Positions 1 to 10,742 of a DNA stretch of 64,000 nt are shown here, one piece after another. Every line of letters begins with the position of its first letter. Position 1 is the stretch's first letter. A program made the position numbers and the translations under genes. This stretch comes from Phycomyces nitens (lineage: Eukaryota > Mucoromycota > Mucoromycetes > Mucorales > Phycomycetaceae). The notes beneath the pieces were generated by a model. That model saw nothing but the letters and a program-made list of their open reading frames with translations, was not told the DNA's origin and made no database searches. The stretch covers positions 2,356,001 to 2,420,000 of the forward strand of contig JAHRBC010000002.1 in the NCBI GenBank assembly GCA_022702545.1. The letters run 5' to 3'.

Positions 1-78
1 ACAACACGGTCAATTGGAGCAGCTGGATTTGCTCTGGCTTTGCGTCCTGAGTTTGCTTGGGTTGGGGACATTTTCTAA
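1..78 (+). CDS. C-terminal end of an unidentified protein (partial)
   Basis: Frame 1 is open from the window edge to a TAA at 76-78 and would encode 25 residues ending FAWVGDIF. The composition (GAAGFALALRPEFAW) is protein-like rather than AT-rich noise, and AT-rich sequence starts directly after the stop. The rest of the gene would lie left of the window. Too short to assign a family; it could be chance. Confidence 0.3.
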   Translation, partial: TTRSIGAAGFALALRPEFAWVGDIF

Positions 79-822
79 ATAAATATTTTTAAAATAAAAT
101 AATAATAATACATAGATTAATATATTTTTATTATATATATCCTTGAATATATAGACTTACATAATAAGCTGTAGTAGTGGGTGTAGTGTCAGGTAAGAAC
201 AATAATATTACTTGTCAAAAAAACTATATTTATATATTGAAAAAAAGTATATTTTTGGAGTACAGCAAAATAAAATGAATTTGTGGACACACAGTTTTCA
301 TAATCCCATTATTCTCATAATTTATTAGGGCTTACTATAATCTAAAAATGCGTATGGATTCTTTTTTCCCAATTTTCCCTTTTTCTCTTTCTTTTTTCTT
401 TTTGCTTCTTTTATACTCTCTGGTAAGTATTTAAAAATTTTTCACGCAATTAAAAACAACCTTTAACATTTTTCAATTATCTAAAAGATGTCCTATAGTC
501 ACTTTTATTCATGCTTACACAAGAAAAACGTAAATAGGCGCACTATTTTTTATTGCTGTTGCTAATCAGTAATCTTCATCTTGTAGATTCAAAAACAACT
601 CCTTTCAATTGCAATGGCCAAAGATGACAATGATGAAGTTGAATGGAGGGAATGTACTTGGTATGTTTGAATATTTTATCACTATTAATACTAATATATT
701 CTGTCTTTACTATCAGCTCTTTATATTAAACAAAATTGCTGCGTTTTAACAAAGATATGGAATACCCAACAAACCAGTTTGTCTTGGTAAGTAATCAGTC
801 ATTCCTATTACTTTTCTAACAG

Positions 823-1017
823 AAAATATAGATATCTTTTCTATTACACGTACACATTTTTTGATGGCTATATCATTATCTATCATGAAATACTGTTTGG
901 TATGCCTGAAAATTCGCTCTCAAGATATGGAGCATCTACTCTGTTCTGTCAACCACTTCAGCCATTCAAAGCAGTAGTTAAAGAGTCGGCCATGCTCTTG
1001 ACCCATGTTTTAAAAAG
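823..1017 (+). CDS. Exon-like open segment, unidentified
   Basis: A 65-codon open stretch is bounded by a plausible splice acceptor (TAACAG before 823) and a donor (AG/GTAAAC after 1017). It contains FDGYIIIYHEILFGMPENS and CQPLQPFKAVVKES. A short ATG-led segment (614-660) and another possible exon (about 758-789) lie upstream, but I could not join them into one clean frame. It may be a degraded host gene or a transposon relic. No family recognised. The rest of 79-1600 is AT-rich with nothing else I can support. Confidence 0.25.
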
Positions 1018-1646
1018 GTAAACATAAGTATACCGTGAATATAGCTATAGCCATGAATCTAGACCAAATTACTAGGCTGTATATTATGAGAAAAAATTTT
1101 ATCAATAAAAACATATTCGTAAACTATTTGCCATAATCTATTATAAAGAAGTATATAATAAATTACCAATTGAAAGTATTCAAAGCCTCAAAAATATTAA
1201 ACAGCCAATAAATACACGTCTGGTGGAAGATAGTTGAATGGATAGACAAGGGAAAGTAATGAAAGTTGAATCTTGATCTGTCAAAAATAGATCTTATTAT
1301 TGACCTTGAAATAATAATCCATGTAATGTTATACTGAAAAGAGATAAAATATACACTTTCAGTTACAGTTCTGTACCTCCTTGAGGTTAATGAGCTGACA
1401 TGCCTAAAACTAGAGCATTATATCTGCCGAATTACTGCAACATCTCATATGACTTGTCATTCATATCTGGAGAGTAATATTTCTATTTAATTCTAGGATT
1501 TTTTATTTATTTGCCTCGGGATTTCACTTACTATCACATCTGGGAATCGTACATTTTTTTGCAGTGTATATAAGATATCCCAATTCAAAACAATAAAAAT
1601 TATCTTTTATCCTCTCTCTTATTTTGAATACTCCTGTGTATTAAAG

Positions 1647-1960
1647 TGTCAGAGTTGACATCGGTGACCGAAATCGGCTCTTAATAGGTAACCAGTAATG
1701 GTTGACCTTGTTGAGTAAACACTCAGACCTTGCCGATTGGTCTTCTTGCATATGTTTTGGAAAATGTCTCAAATGTCTCAAATGTCTTAGATTGCGAATA
1801 TCTTGTCAGTATATCCTACTGGACAATCATCATCTAAGACATATTAACGTAGCTATACATTTAGCCTTAAATCCGATTATATTTTGTATAAATAGTAAAA
1901 GGATTTGTATCAATAAAAAGTATCTATCTATTACCTAAAAACTATTCTTTGAACTTGACG
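1647..1960 (+). repeat. Solo LTR relic, family K
   Basis: Begins TGTCAGAGTTGACATC and ends near AACTTGACG, a decayed TGACA end. It has a TATA-like TATAAATAG and an AATAAA signal toward its 3' end. A related copy lies inverted at 33533-33812, where the end is intact (TTGACA). Both copies are followed by CCCCAGTGGTATTGATTC, which may be the start of an internal domain or primer-binding region. The preceding 60-70 bp resemble the 3' end of the LTR relics around 32340, so this copy probably sits inside or beside an older relic. Confidence 0.5.
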
Positions 1961-2165
1961 ATCCCCAGTGGTATTGATTCTGCGACTTAGTTACAAGTGC
2001 CAGAAAAGAAATACCAGATCGATACCTGACAAAAGCTTGACCAATTCGACTACGTTTACAGTGAATTGGAAGATAGCCTAGATCAGGAACAACAATAATG
2101 TCCGACACAACCCAGATCCAAAACGACAACAACACAAAAATGACAAAATTATTACGTAATAAATA

Positions 2166-2238
2166 TGCTCCCTGCCAGGATCGAACTGGCGACCTTCAGA
2201 TTATGAGACTAACGCGCTGCCAACTGCGCTAAGGAAGC
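2166..2238 (-). tRNA. tRNA-Met (CAT anticodon, elongator-like)
   Basis: The reverse strand folds as a 73-nt tRNA. The acceptor stem pairs GCTTCCT with AGGGAGC. The D arm contains GCGCAGTTGGCAGCGC. The anticodon loop is CTCATAA (anticodon CAT). The T arm contains GGTTCGATCC-type sequence (AGTTCGATCCT). There is no intron. A-box and B-box promoter sequences are internal. Immediately upstream (2239-2248) only 10 bp separate it from an inserted LTR. Confidence 0.95.
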
Positions 2239-2248
2239 AATACTCTTT

Positions 2249-3030
2249 TGACACGGTTGTGGTGGGCTGATCACCAAAACCCCAAATCTCGCCTTGGTCC
2301 GGTCCGCATGGTCGGAAGGTGGAAGGCCGGCATGGAAAGCCTGGCCTAAGTCACGGAGCACGTGACATTGGAAATTGGTGCCTTGGGTAGTTGAGAGGGT
2401 CGGTAAGCCTGTCGCATTTTCCCGCCAAACCTTATTCGTGTACACATGTACACGAAAAATCGCAAGTGATGTTTTTACCTCATTCTTTATACAAACTTGC
2501 GTTTACCCTTCTCACCTGAACCTTCTGTCAACATCTATCACATTTAAACAACCACTTTTTTACATTTCCTCTTTTGTCATTTGTTGGAAATCGCCAACCA
2601 ACATCTTGTCTCTTTTATTTCTCTTTTCTCCTTCTCTGATTCGCGGATCCGTACTATTCACATCTAGTTTTACTATTTTCCTTTCTTCTTATTTCTTCTT
2701 ATCCAAATCTCTTATTATTATTTTACTATCCTCTCGTTTTTCCCAACAAATGACTCATTCATTATGTTGTGGTTTTTTCCTTATTTTATTTTCTCATATT
2801 TTTATTCAAAAGGATCGTCTATAAAAGACACCTTATTTTCAATCAATAAACAATATCTATTCTGTGATCAATTTTCTGTCTCGAAAGAAATCTTTGTTTC
2901 ATTTATCTGAACATTCAATAATTGCCAGTATTTTGGGGCTAAGTTGAACTGTTAGTTTTTGTTTCGAATATTTCTATTTTCTTTGACCTTTGGTTATTCA
3001 TACACACACAACCAAAACACACACGCGTCA
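2249..3030 (+). repeat. tRNA-proximal solo LTR (LTR-t1)
   Basis: A 782-bp segment starts TGACACGG and ends ACGCGTCA. It is flanked on both sides by CTTT (2245-2248 and 3031-3034), read as a 4-bp target duplication. TATAAAAG near 2821 followed by CAATAAACAATA fits an LTR promoter and polyadenylation signal on the plus strand. Its 5' end faces the tRNA-Met gene at 10 bp, and it points away from the tRNA. The same CGCGTCA end and TGACAC start recur at the tRNA-Arg locus. No coding capacity; the ORFs in it are chance. Confidence 0.6.
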
Positions 3031-3034
3031 CTTT

Positions 3035-3460
3035 TGACATGGGTGTTATAGGATTTGAAGCTTTGCCCACTTATCTCCATTTCATGTGACTTTTCCAAGG
3101 CTTTCTCTGCTAGAAAGTGTGATGTAGCATCCTGATCAACTTGGCAACGTCACCCTTCTCCATTTGCAAGTCACCTTATTTCTCATATCTCCCCTTTTTC
3201 CGCACTTCTTTGATTTTCCATATTTGTCACCCTCGCTCTCATTTCAAACCCATCCTACCCATTTCTATATTTATCCATTGTACACTATTTTTGTCATCTA
3301 TATTCCCTTCCCTTCTCCCCACGTTGCTGTCTGTGCGCACTTATCTTTCTCTTCATGTTATCTACCTCTTTACACCCTCTTGCACATCGGCACTTCATTT
3401 TATTCATACCCCTTCATATCTCTATCTTTCTCTCACACTGCTCACTTTCACTGGAAAAAG
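3035..3460 (+). repeat. tRNA-proximal LTR fragment (LTR-t2)
   Basis: Starts TGACATGGGTGTT directly after the CTTT copy that follows LTR-t1. It is clearly homologous to the minus-strand LTRs at 31600-32053 and 27259-27521. Homology fades near 3460, so it is truncated or diverged. Subtracting LTR-t1 and one CTTT, this LTR originally also lay 10 bp from the tRNA-Met 5' end. The long open frames here are pyrimidine-rich shadows shared with the other LTR copies. Confidence 0.55.
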
Positions 3461-3470
3461 TATACAATTT

Positions 3471-3547
3471 TATGGTGGAGAAATATCTGTAGTATTAAAG
3501 TACCATCATCGATTTATTGTTATTTCAATCTATATTTCTCCACCATA
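3471..3547. repeat. 16-bp perfect inverted repeat (hairpin or mini-MITE)
   Basis: TATGGTGGAGAAATAT at 3471-3486 is repeated inverted as ATATTTCTCCACCATA at 3532-3547, around a 45-bp spacer. It sits just beyond the point where LTR-t2 homology is lost. It may be a tiny non-autonomous DNA element or an attenuated palindrome; no target duplication is evident. The stretch 3548-3677 holds nothing else I can identify. Confidence 0.4.
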
Positions 3548-4498
3548 CAAATATGAATGATACTATAGGGAATGACGCCTGGTCTATCAGAGAAATAGGT
3601 CTTTAGTTCCGCTTGAAAAACCTTTGATACCCCCCAACTTTTCTGTTATTAAAGAGGTCTAGTTTATTTTATATTTCCACTACGGCGGAAAAAACGGTAG
3701 CTAACTACCATTTTGGTAGCATTACTACCATTTTTTCCCACCAAAAAAAAACGGTAGTAAAGACTCTGTATAAGGCGATTTTGGTAGCTGTTACCGTTTT
3801 TTTAGTGCAAAAAAAAAAGGGTAGTTATGAGGCAGGAATAGGCACAGCTACCGTTTTTTTTATCCAACCAAAATCGTTTCTTTATATACTACAGCCTCTC
3901 TTTTATATTACTTTATATACTAGCACCCATTCTTTTTTTACTGTCATTTATTTGAAATAATGGTTTATTTTTTATTATAATTTTGATTTATTTCAAATAA
4001 TATTAAAATATATATAATAATAATATAGAAACATACCAAAAGCAAATACTATTTCACTACGGCGGAAAAAACGGTAGCTAACTACCGTTTTGGTAGCATT
4101 ACTACCGTTTTTTCCCACCAAAAAAACGGTAGTAAAGACTCTGTATAAGGCGATTTCGGTAGCTGTTATCGTTTTTTTAGTGCGAAAAAAAAGGGTAGTT
4201 ATGACGCAGGAATAGGCACAGCTACCGTTTTTTTTATCCAACCAAAATCGTTTCTTTATATACTATAGCCTCTCTTTTATATTACTTTATATACTAGCAC
4301 CCATTCTTTTTTTACTGCCATTTATTTGAAATAATGGTTTATTTTTTATTATAATTTCGATTTATTTCAAATAATATTAAAATATATATAATAATAATAT
4401 AGAAACATACCAAAAGCAAATACTATTTAATATTATAAAACGTATATGGTACAAACCTTTTACTCAAGCTATACACGATGCCAACAACATGTTGTTAT

Positions 4499-4965
4499 GA
4501 CTTGGATGGCCTTTGGTCTTCACCGATTGCTATAAAAATATTGTGGTCAGAGAATGAAGCAATCAAATAAACCGAGCTTATTATTTTGGATAGCATACCA
4601 GTATACGTTGTGCTTGTCAATCGACGTGCCAAGCATCTTGTTATGGATCACTGTCATGACTTGGATAGCACCTTTGGTCTTCATCGATTGCTATAAAAAT
4701 ATTGTGGTCAGAGAATGAAGCAATCAAATAAACCGAATATAATGTTTTGGGTAGCATACCAGTATATATTGTGCTTGTTAATCAGCGTGCCGAGCATCTT
4801 GTTGTGGATCACTGTCATGACTTGGAAGGCCTTTGGTCTTCATCAATTGCTATAAAGATATCGTGGTCAGAGAATGAAGCGATCAAATAAACCGAGCATA
4901 TTGTTTTTGATAGCATACCAGTATATATTGTGCTTGTTAATCGGTATACCAAGCATCTCTTGAAT
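4499..4965 (+). repeat. Tandem repeat of about 160 bp inside family-A element
   Basis: Three units start near 4499, 4658 and 4819. Each contains GACTTGGAT/A..CTTTGGTCTTCA and GTGGTCAGAGAATGAAGC. Copy 1 has a single unit (about 7612-7755) and copy 3 has two (about 30650-30960, inverted). The array is therefore length-variable between sibling elements. Confidence 0.7.
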
Positions 4966-6060
4966 TAATGCCACTATATGGAACGTACAGATGTAAATAC
5001 TAGATGCAGTAGAAGGAGAGTAGAGAATGCGGAATATGATTAATTAAAGAGTGTAAACATATTATAATATTCTTACCATAGAAAATATATTGCTGTAAAG
5101 TCAGCTCATAAGATTTAAAACTAATTCGAATATAATGGTAGTTGGCAGAATGAGTACATCATTAAGAAAACAATATGCATATTCTACAGAGATTCCCAGG
5201 TAGGGAGGTGGGGAACGACAAACTTTAGTGTAATATAGCTGTAAAAAATTTTCACCTTTTTTTAGTGTCTGAAAAATTATGAGATGAGTGTTTCATTCCT
5301 TGATTAAAGATAGCAGAGCTGAAGATGTGGTATACAAGATTCCAATCGGATGTTTATGTCATTGACAACCTTACATAAGGGAGGGTCATTTAGTTTTACT
5401 TCAAAAAAGTAGAGCAAAGAAAAGAAAAGAAATATAAACTAACCTCGGCATAATACAGCTATAAAAAAATTTCATTTTTTTTGGTGCTTGAAAAAGGGCG
5501 AGATGTGTGTTTCATTCCTAGATTAAAAACAACAGAGCTGAAGATGTGGTATACAAGATGCCAATCGGGCATTTATTAAGGTGGCAATCTTACGTGATGG
5601 AGGGTTATTCGATTTTATTTCAAAGGAGAGGACCAAAGCAAAGATAAAACAGCTAAAGGAAAAGAGGAAAAGAAAAAGTGCGCTAAAACATATACTAAAA
5701 ATATGAGAGAACCAATAAGAGCAGCCTAAAGAATATTAAAGCCCTGGTCTGTTTCTCTTTGATGAAGGCTCATTGCTCATTCCTAGTGGTGTAAACCTAT
5801 ATCAAACAGTAGAAATATTATATTAATATTAAATTGAGAATAGATGAGCAACAAAAAAGCTCTAACTTACAGTACATCTGTCATGATTGGTGATTCAGCC
5901 TCGTCATCTGTTTGAAATACCTCATCTTCTGAAAGAAAAGAACTGGTTGCTCCTTCCTGCTATAACATAATAAAAATATTGTATTAATTATAATGTATAT
6001 TCAAATGTTTGTTAATTAATAAACTTGCCTGGCTGTTCTCTGCCATTTCTCTCTTATGAG

Positions 6061-7140
6061 TCTGGTTTGCACTCTTAAAGGTATCTTGAAGAATATTCTT
6101 GGCACACCACATTCTTTTGCACTTGTAAATGTGGAGTGCTATTGTCCTAGCCGTGCCTCACTGGCCACAATCATTGATGACAGGTACGTTGATTTTGTCA
6201 TCATTGACCAAGAAGTGTCTTTGCTGCTATTGCTATTATTAGTCAAATAATCTCTTACCTACCCATAGAAAAAGTAATTAGAGTATACTCCAAGCTTATC
6301 ACGTCAAACTTGAAGGGCGGTAGAAATGCCAGTTTGCTTGTTGAGCGCTTTGCTGTTCATAGCTTTGTCAGTTCAGCAAACAGCTCTCAGAATTATCCTA
6401 GTACAAGTCAGCCGTCCACATATAATGAAGCAAGTTTCTTAGATCTTCCAGATTGTGTAAGTGCTGCCCAGCTATGGGAGCCATTCAACTGACATGCCAG
6501 CTTGAATGATGATGACGTGGAAGGTGTCAGCAGCCCTGTTGTCAAGAATACTTTGGCAAAGTACTATGTGCGAAACAGTGGTATGAACAGTATTGAACTT
6601 GATGACCCAACGATTGTTGTTGCTTCTCGTCTTTGGAAAAATTCAACTGTGCATGCTTCATGAATGTACCGAAGAATAAAATGAGACCAGACGTGGCAAT
6701 CATCATGTGATGTTTACCTGTCTGTACAGAAAGTGAGTATTGGTATTAGTCAAAATACAAAATAGAGATCACTCGCATTTTTTATATTTTTATCTAGCCG
6801 TCACAATATAACTATTCAAAGCTGGTTTGTTGGCACCGTGGAATTTTATTTCGAGCATAAAGAGGTTGATGGCACACCGCACTTTCTGGCATTCGTTGAA
6901 GTGATGAAAGAGCATGGTACAGCAGCCCATGACTCATCTGTGCCAATCGTAATACGGCGGTCACACAGCTCAACTAGACAAACAACCCAGTCAAAATATG
7001 CCATTATCAATGTGGATGACATTCAGCATCAAGTTGGGCTCATCCAGTACCCTCCGAGTAGTAATCAGTTCTTTATCATTGCACCATATTACGTGTTTAA
7101 TGACAATCTGCGTGTGACCATGAGTAACCTTGCCACTTTA
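6061..7140 (+). pseudogene. Transposase C-terminal remnant (family-A copy 2)
   Basis: Broken exon-like frames occur at about 6061-6190 (GTPHSFALVNVECYCPSR), 6310-6492 (GGRNASLLVERFAVHSFVSS), 6504-6733 and 6838-7140 (VDGTPHFLAFVEVMKEHGT). The same frames recur in copies 1 and 3. They resemble the C-terminal portion of the Tnp2-like (Plavaka-type) transposases, downstream of the catalytic domain, which is missing. In this copy the 6504-6733 frame contains stops (for example TGA near 6661), and the last frame runs on only because of an internal inversion at 7141-7203. Confidence 0.55.
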
Positions 7141-8884
7141 TTAGCCATTTTATTTGGTATTGATATTTATAAGGAAAGAAAAAAGAAAAAGAAAATTTTT
7201 ATAATGTCAAAAACAAAAAAATTGTTTCAAAAAAACGGTAGTTATGCTACCGTTTTGTTCACACAGGCGAAAAATTATTTTTTTCAAGAATGCGCAACAT
7301 TTTTAACACCAAATAAAATGCTCATTTCAATAAACAACGTTGCCTAAAAACTTACGAGCCCTTTCTATGGTACTACAACTACCTCATTGCCAGATGAAAA
7401 GACATTCCATGCGACTTTTATGATTCGGCATCGATGACATTACCTTTCAACCACAATCTGCGGAGATAAAGTGCTCTAAAATCATAAAAAACGGTAGTTA
7501 TGCTACCGTTTTTGGCACAGCTACCGGTCCTTCCGCCGTAGTGTTTAATATTATAAAACATATATGGTACAAACCTTTTACTCAATCTATACACGATGCC
7601 AACAACATGTTGTTATGACTTGGAAGGCCTTTGGTCTTCATCAATTCCTATAAAGATATTGTGGTCAGAGAATGAAGTGATCAAATAAACCGAGCATATT
7701 GTTTTGGATAGCATACCAGCATATATTGTGCTTGTTAATCGGTATACCAAGCATCTCTTGAATTAATGCCACTATATGAAACGTACAGATGTAAATACTA
7801 GATGCAGTAGAAGGAGAATAGAGAATGTGCAATATGATTAATTAAAGAGTGTAAACATATTATAATATTCTTACCATATAAAATGTATTGCTGTAAAGTC
7901 AGCTCATAAGATTTAAAACTAATTCGAATATAATGGTAGTTGGCAGAATGAGTACATCATTAAGAAAACAATATGCATATTCTACAGAGATTCCCAGGTG
8001 GAGAGGTGGGGAACGACAAACTTTAGTGTAATATAGTTGTAAAAAATTTTCACCTTTTTTTAGTGTCTGAAAAATTATGAGATGAGTGTTTCATTCCTTG
8101 ATTAAAGATAGCAGAGCTGAAGATGTGGTATACAAGATTCCAATCGGATGTTTATGTCATTGACAACCTTACATAAGAGAGGGTCATTTAGTTTTACTTC
8201 AAAAAAGTAGAGCAAAGAAAAGAAAAGAAATATAAACTAACCTCAGTGTAATACAGCTATAAAAAAATTTCATTTTTTTTGGTGCTTGAAAAAGGGCGAG
8301 ATGTGTGTTTCATTCCTAGATTAAAAACAACAGAGCTGAAGATGTGGTATACAAGATACCAATCGGGCATTTATTAAGGTGGCAATCTTACGTGATAGAG
8401 AGTTATTTGATTTTATTTCAAAGGAGAGGACCAAAGCAAAGATAAAACAGCTAAAGGAAAAGAGGAAAAGAAAAAGTGCACTAAAACATATACTAAAAAT
8501 ATGAGAGAACCAATAAGAGCAGCCTAAAGAATATTAAAGACTTAGTCTGTTTCTCTTATATGAAGGCTCATTGCTCATTCCTAGTGGTGTAAACCTATAT
8601 CAAACAGTAGAAATATTATATTAATAGTAAATTGAGAATAGATGAGCAACAAAAAAGCTCTAACTTATAGTACATCTGTCATGATTGGAGATTCAGCCTC
8701 ATCATCCATTTGAAATATCTCATCTTCCGAAAGAAAAGAACTGCTTGCTCTTTCCTGCTATAACATAATAAAAATATTATATTAATTATAATGTATATTC
8801 AAATGTTTGTTAATTAATAAACTTGCCTGGCTGTTCTCTGCTATTTTTCTCTTACAAGTCTGGTTTGCACTCTTAAAGGTGTCT

Positions 8885-9940
8885 TGAAGAAGATTCTTGG
8901 CACACCACATTCTTTTACACTTGTAAATGTGGAGTGCTATTGTCCTAGTCGTGCCTCACTGGCCACAATCATTGATGACAGGTACGTTGATTTTGTCATC
9001 ATTGACCAAGAAGTGTCTTTGCTGCTATTGCTATTATTAGTCAAATAATCTCTTACCTACCCATGGAAAAAGTAATTAGAGTATACTCCAAGCTTATCAC
9101 GTCAAACTTGAAGGGCGGTAGAAATGCCAGTTTGCTTGTTGAGCGCTTTGCTGTTCATAGCTTTGTCAGTTCAGCAAACAGCTCTCAGAATTATCCTAGT
9201 ACAAGTCAGCCGTCCACATATAATGAAGCAAGTTTTTTAGATCTTCCAGATGGTGTAAGTGCTGCCCAGCTATGGGAGCCATTCAACTGACATGCCAGCT
9301 TGAATGATGATGACTTGGAAGGTGTCAGCAGCCCTGTTGTCAAGAATACTTTGGCAAAGTACTATGTGCAAAACAGTGGTATGAACAGTATTGAACTTGA
9401 TGACCCGACAATTGTTGTTGCTTCTCATCTTTGGAAAAATTCAACCATACATTCTTCATGTATGTACCAAAGAATAAAAAACGAGACCAGACGTGGCAAT
9501 CATCATGTGATATTCACCTGTCCATACAGAAAGTGAGTATTGGTATTAGTCAAAATACAAAATAGAGATCACTCGCATTTTTTATATTTTTATCTAGCTG
9601 TCGCAATATAACTATTCAAAGCTGGTTTGTTGGCACTGTGGAATTTTATTTTGAGCATAAAGAGGTTGATGGCACACCGCACTTTCTGGCATTCGTTGAA
9701 GTGATGAAAGAGCATGGTACAGCTGCCCATGACTCATCTGTGCCAATTGTAATACGGCGGTCACACAGCTCAACTGGACAAACAACCCAGCCAAAATATG
9801 CTGTTAATGTGGATGACATTCAGCATCAAGTTGGGCTCATCCAGTACCCTCCGAGTAGTAATCAGTTCTTTATCATTGCACCATATTACGTGTTTAATGA
9901 CAATCTGCGTGTGACCATGGGGAACCTTGCCACTTTATAA
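8885..9940 (+). pseudogene. Transposase C-terminal remnant (family-A copy 1)
   Basis: Homologous to the remnant in copy 2 and better preserved in places. Frames are at 9063-9290, 9300-9536 and 9638-9940. The last ends MGNLATL with TAA at 9938-9940. An apparent intron with GTGAGT at its start lies near 9533-9600. No DDE catalytic segment is present in this element, so it cannot encode a complete transposase. Whether the exons are still spliced and translated is unknown. Confidence 0.5.
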
Positions 9941-10353
9941 AAATTTTCTTTTTCTTTTTTCTTTCCTTATAAATATCAATACCAAATAAAATAAAATAAA
10001 ATGGCTAATAATGTCAAAAACAAAAAAATTGTTTCAAAAAAATGGTAGCATAACTACTGTTTTGTTCACACAGGCGAAAAATTATTTTTCTCAAAAATGC
10101 GCAACATCTTTAACACCAAATAAAATACTCATTTCAATAAACAACGTTGCCTAAAAACTTACGAGCCCTTTATATGGTACTACAACTACCTCATTGCCAG
10201 ATGAAAAGACATTTCATGCAACTTTTATGAATTGGGATCAATGACATTACCTTTCAACCACAATCTGCGGAGATAAAGTGCTCTAAAATCATAAAAAACA
10301 GTAGTTATGCTACTGTTTTTGGCACAGCTACTGGTCCTTCCGCCGTAGTGTTC

Positions 10354-10742
10354 GTGTCAAGTAAGCTTATTATTTATTGTATTTTGTGCCATATAAAGCT
10401 AATCGCAATATCGCGATTTACAATCTATTCATATCCTTTACTTTTAACCTCAGTAACTCATCTCTTTAGGCTGAAAAGCAAAGGGAAATAGTGTCTTTAG
10501 ACTGAAAAGCAAAGGGAAATAATGTCTTTAGACTGAAAAGCAAAGGGAAATAATGTCTTTTAGACTGAAAAGCACTGTATCATACATTTACATACAAGCC
10601 TCATTTGTTGATTTTTAAAAAATAAATTGTTTTTTATTTATTTTTTATTTATTTAATATATATATTTCTAGAGTATTGTTTGATATTTTGCATCTAGCAA
10701 GACCAACAAGTTCCTACCTGATAGATATTGGGTACTGTCTTG
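10354..10742. repeat. Non-coding spacer with 31-bp tandem repeats
   Basis: Between two CACTA elements. About 3.4 tandem units of 31 bp (CTTTAGACTGAAAAGC followed by AAAGGGAAATAATGT) occupy about 10466-10572. No gene seen. The remaining bases are AT-rich. Confidence 0.6.

Larger units (their letters stand above)
4055..7543 (+). mobile_element. CACTA-type element, family A, copy 2 (nested inside copy 1)
   Basis: Starts CACTACGGCGGAA at 4055 and ends TTCCGCCGTAGTG at 7543. It is flanked by TTT at 4052-4054 and 7544-7546. The sequence on either side (AAATACTATTT before, TTTAATATTATAAAAC after) joins into the continuous copy-1 sequence, and the same continuous sequence is seen inside this copy near 4420-4440. 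This 3489-bp element therefore inserted into another member of its own family. Its first 380 bp are nearly identical to those of copy 1. It carries transposase remnants and a 63-bp internal inversion. Confidence 0.88.
3678..10350 (+). mobile_element. CACTA-type element, family A, copy 1 (split by copy 2)
   Basis: Left terminus CACTACGGCGGAA at 3678, right terminus TTCCGCCGTAGTG ending 10350. Both are flanked by TTC (3675-3677 and 10351-10353), a 3-bp duplication typical of the CACTA/EnSpm superfamily. The body runs 3678-4054 and resumes at 7547; 4055-7546 is an inserted sibling element plus its duplicated TTT. Net length is about 3.2 kb. Subterminal regions carry many copies of ACGGTAGC/GCTACCGT. 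The only coding content is decayed C-terminal transposase exons, so it is probably non-autonomous. Confidence 0.85.

Noticed and set aside
2375..2824. 149-codon plus ORF
   Set aside because: Lies entirely inside LTR-t1, Phe/Ser/Leu-rich from pyrimidine bias, with no protein family features.
4499..4965. Possible CRISPR-like array
   Set aside because: Units of about 160 bp are contiguous tandem copies with no spacers, and the genome is eukaryotic.
10573..10600. CACTGTATC as left end of the family-C element
   Set aside because: CACTGCAAAAATGG at 10743 matches the known family-C termini far better.
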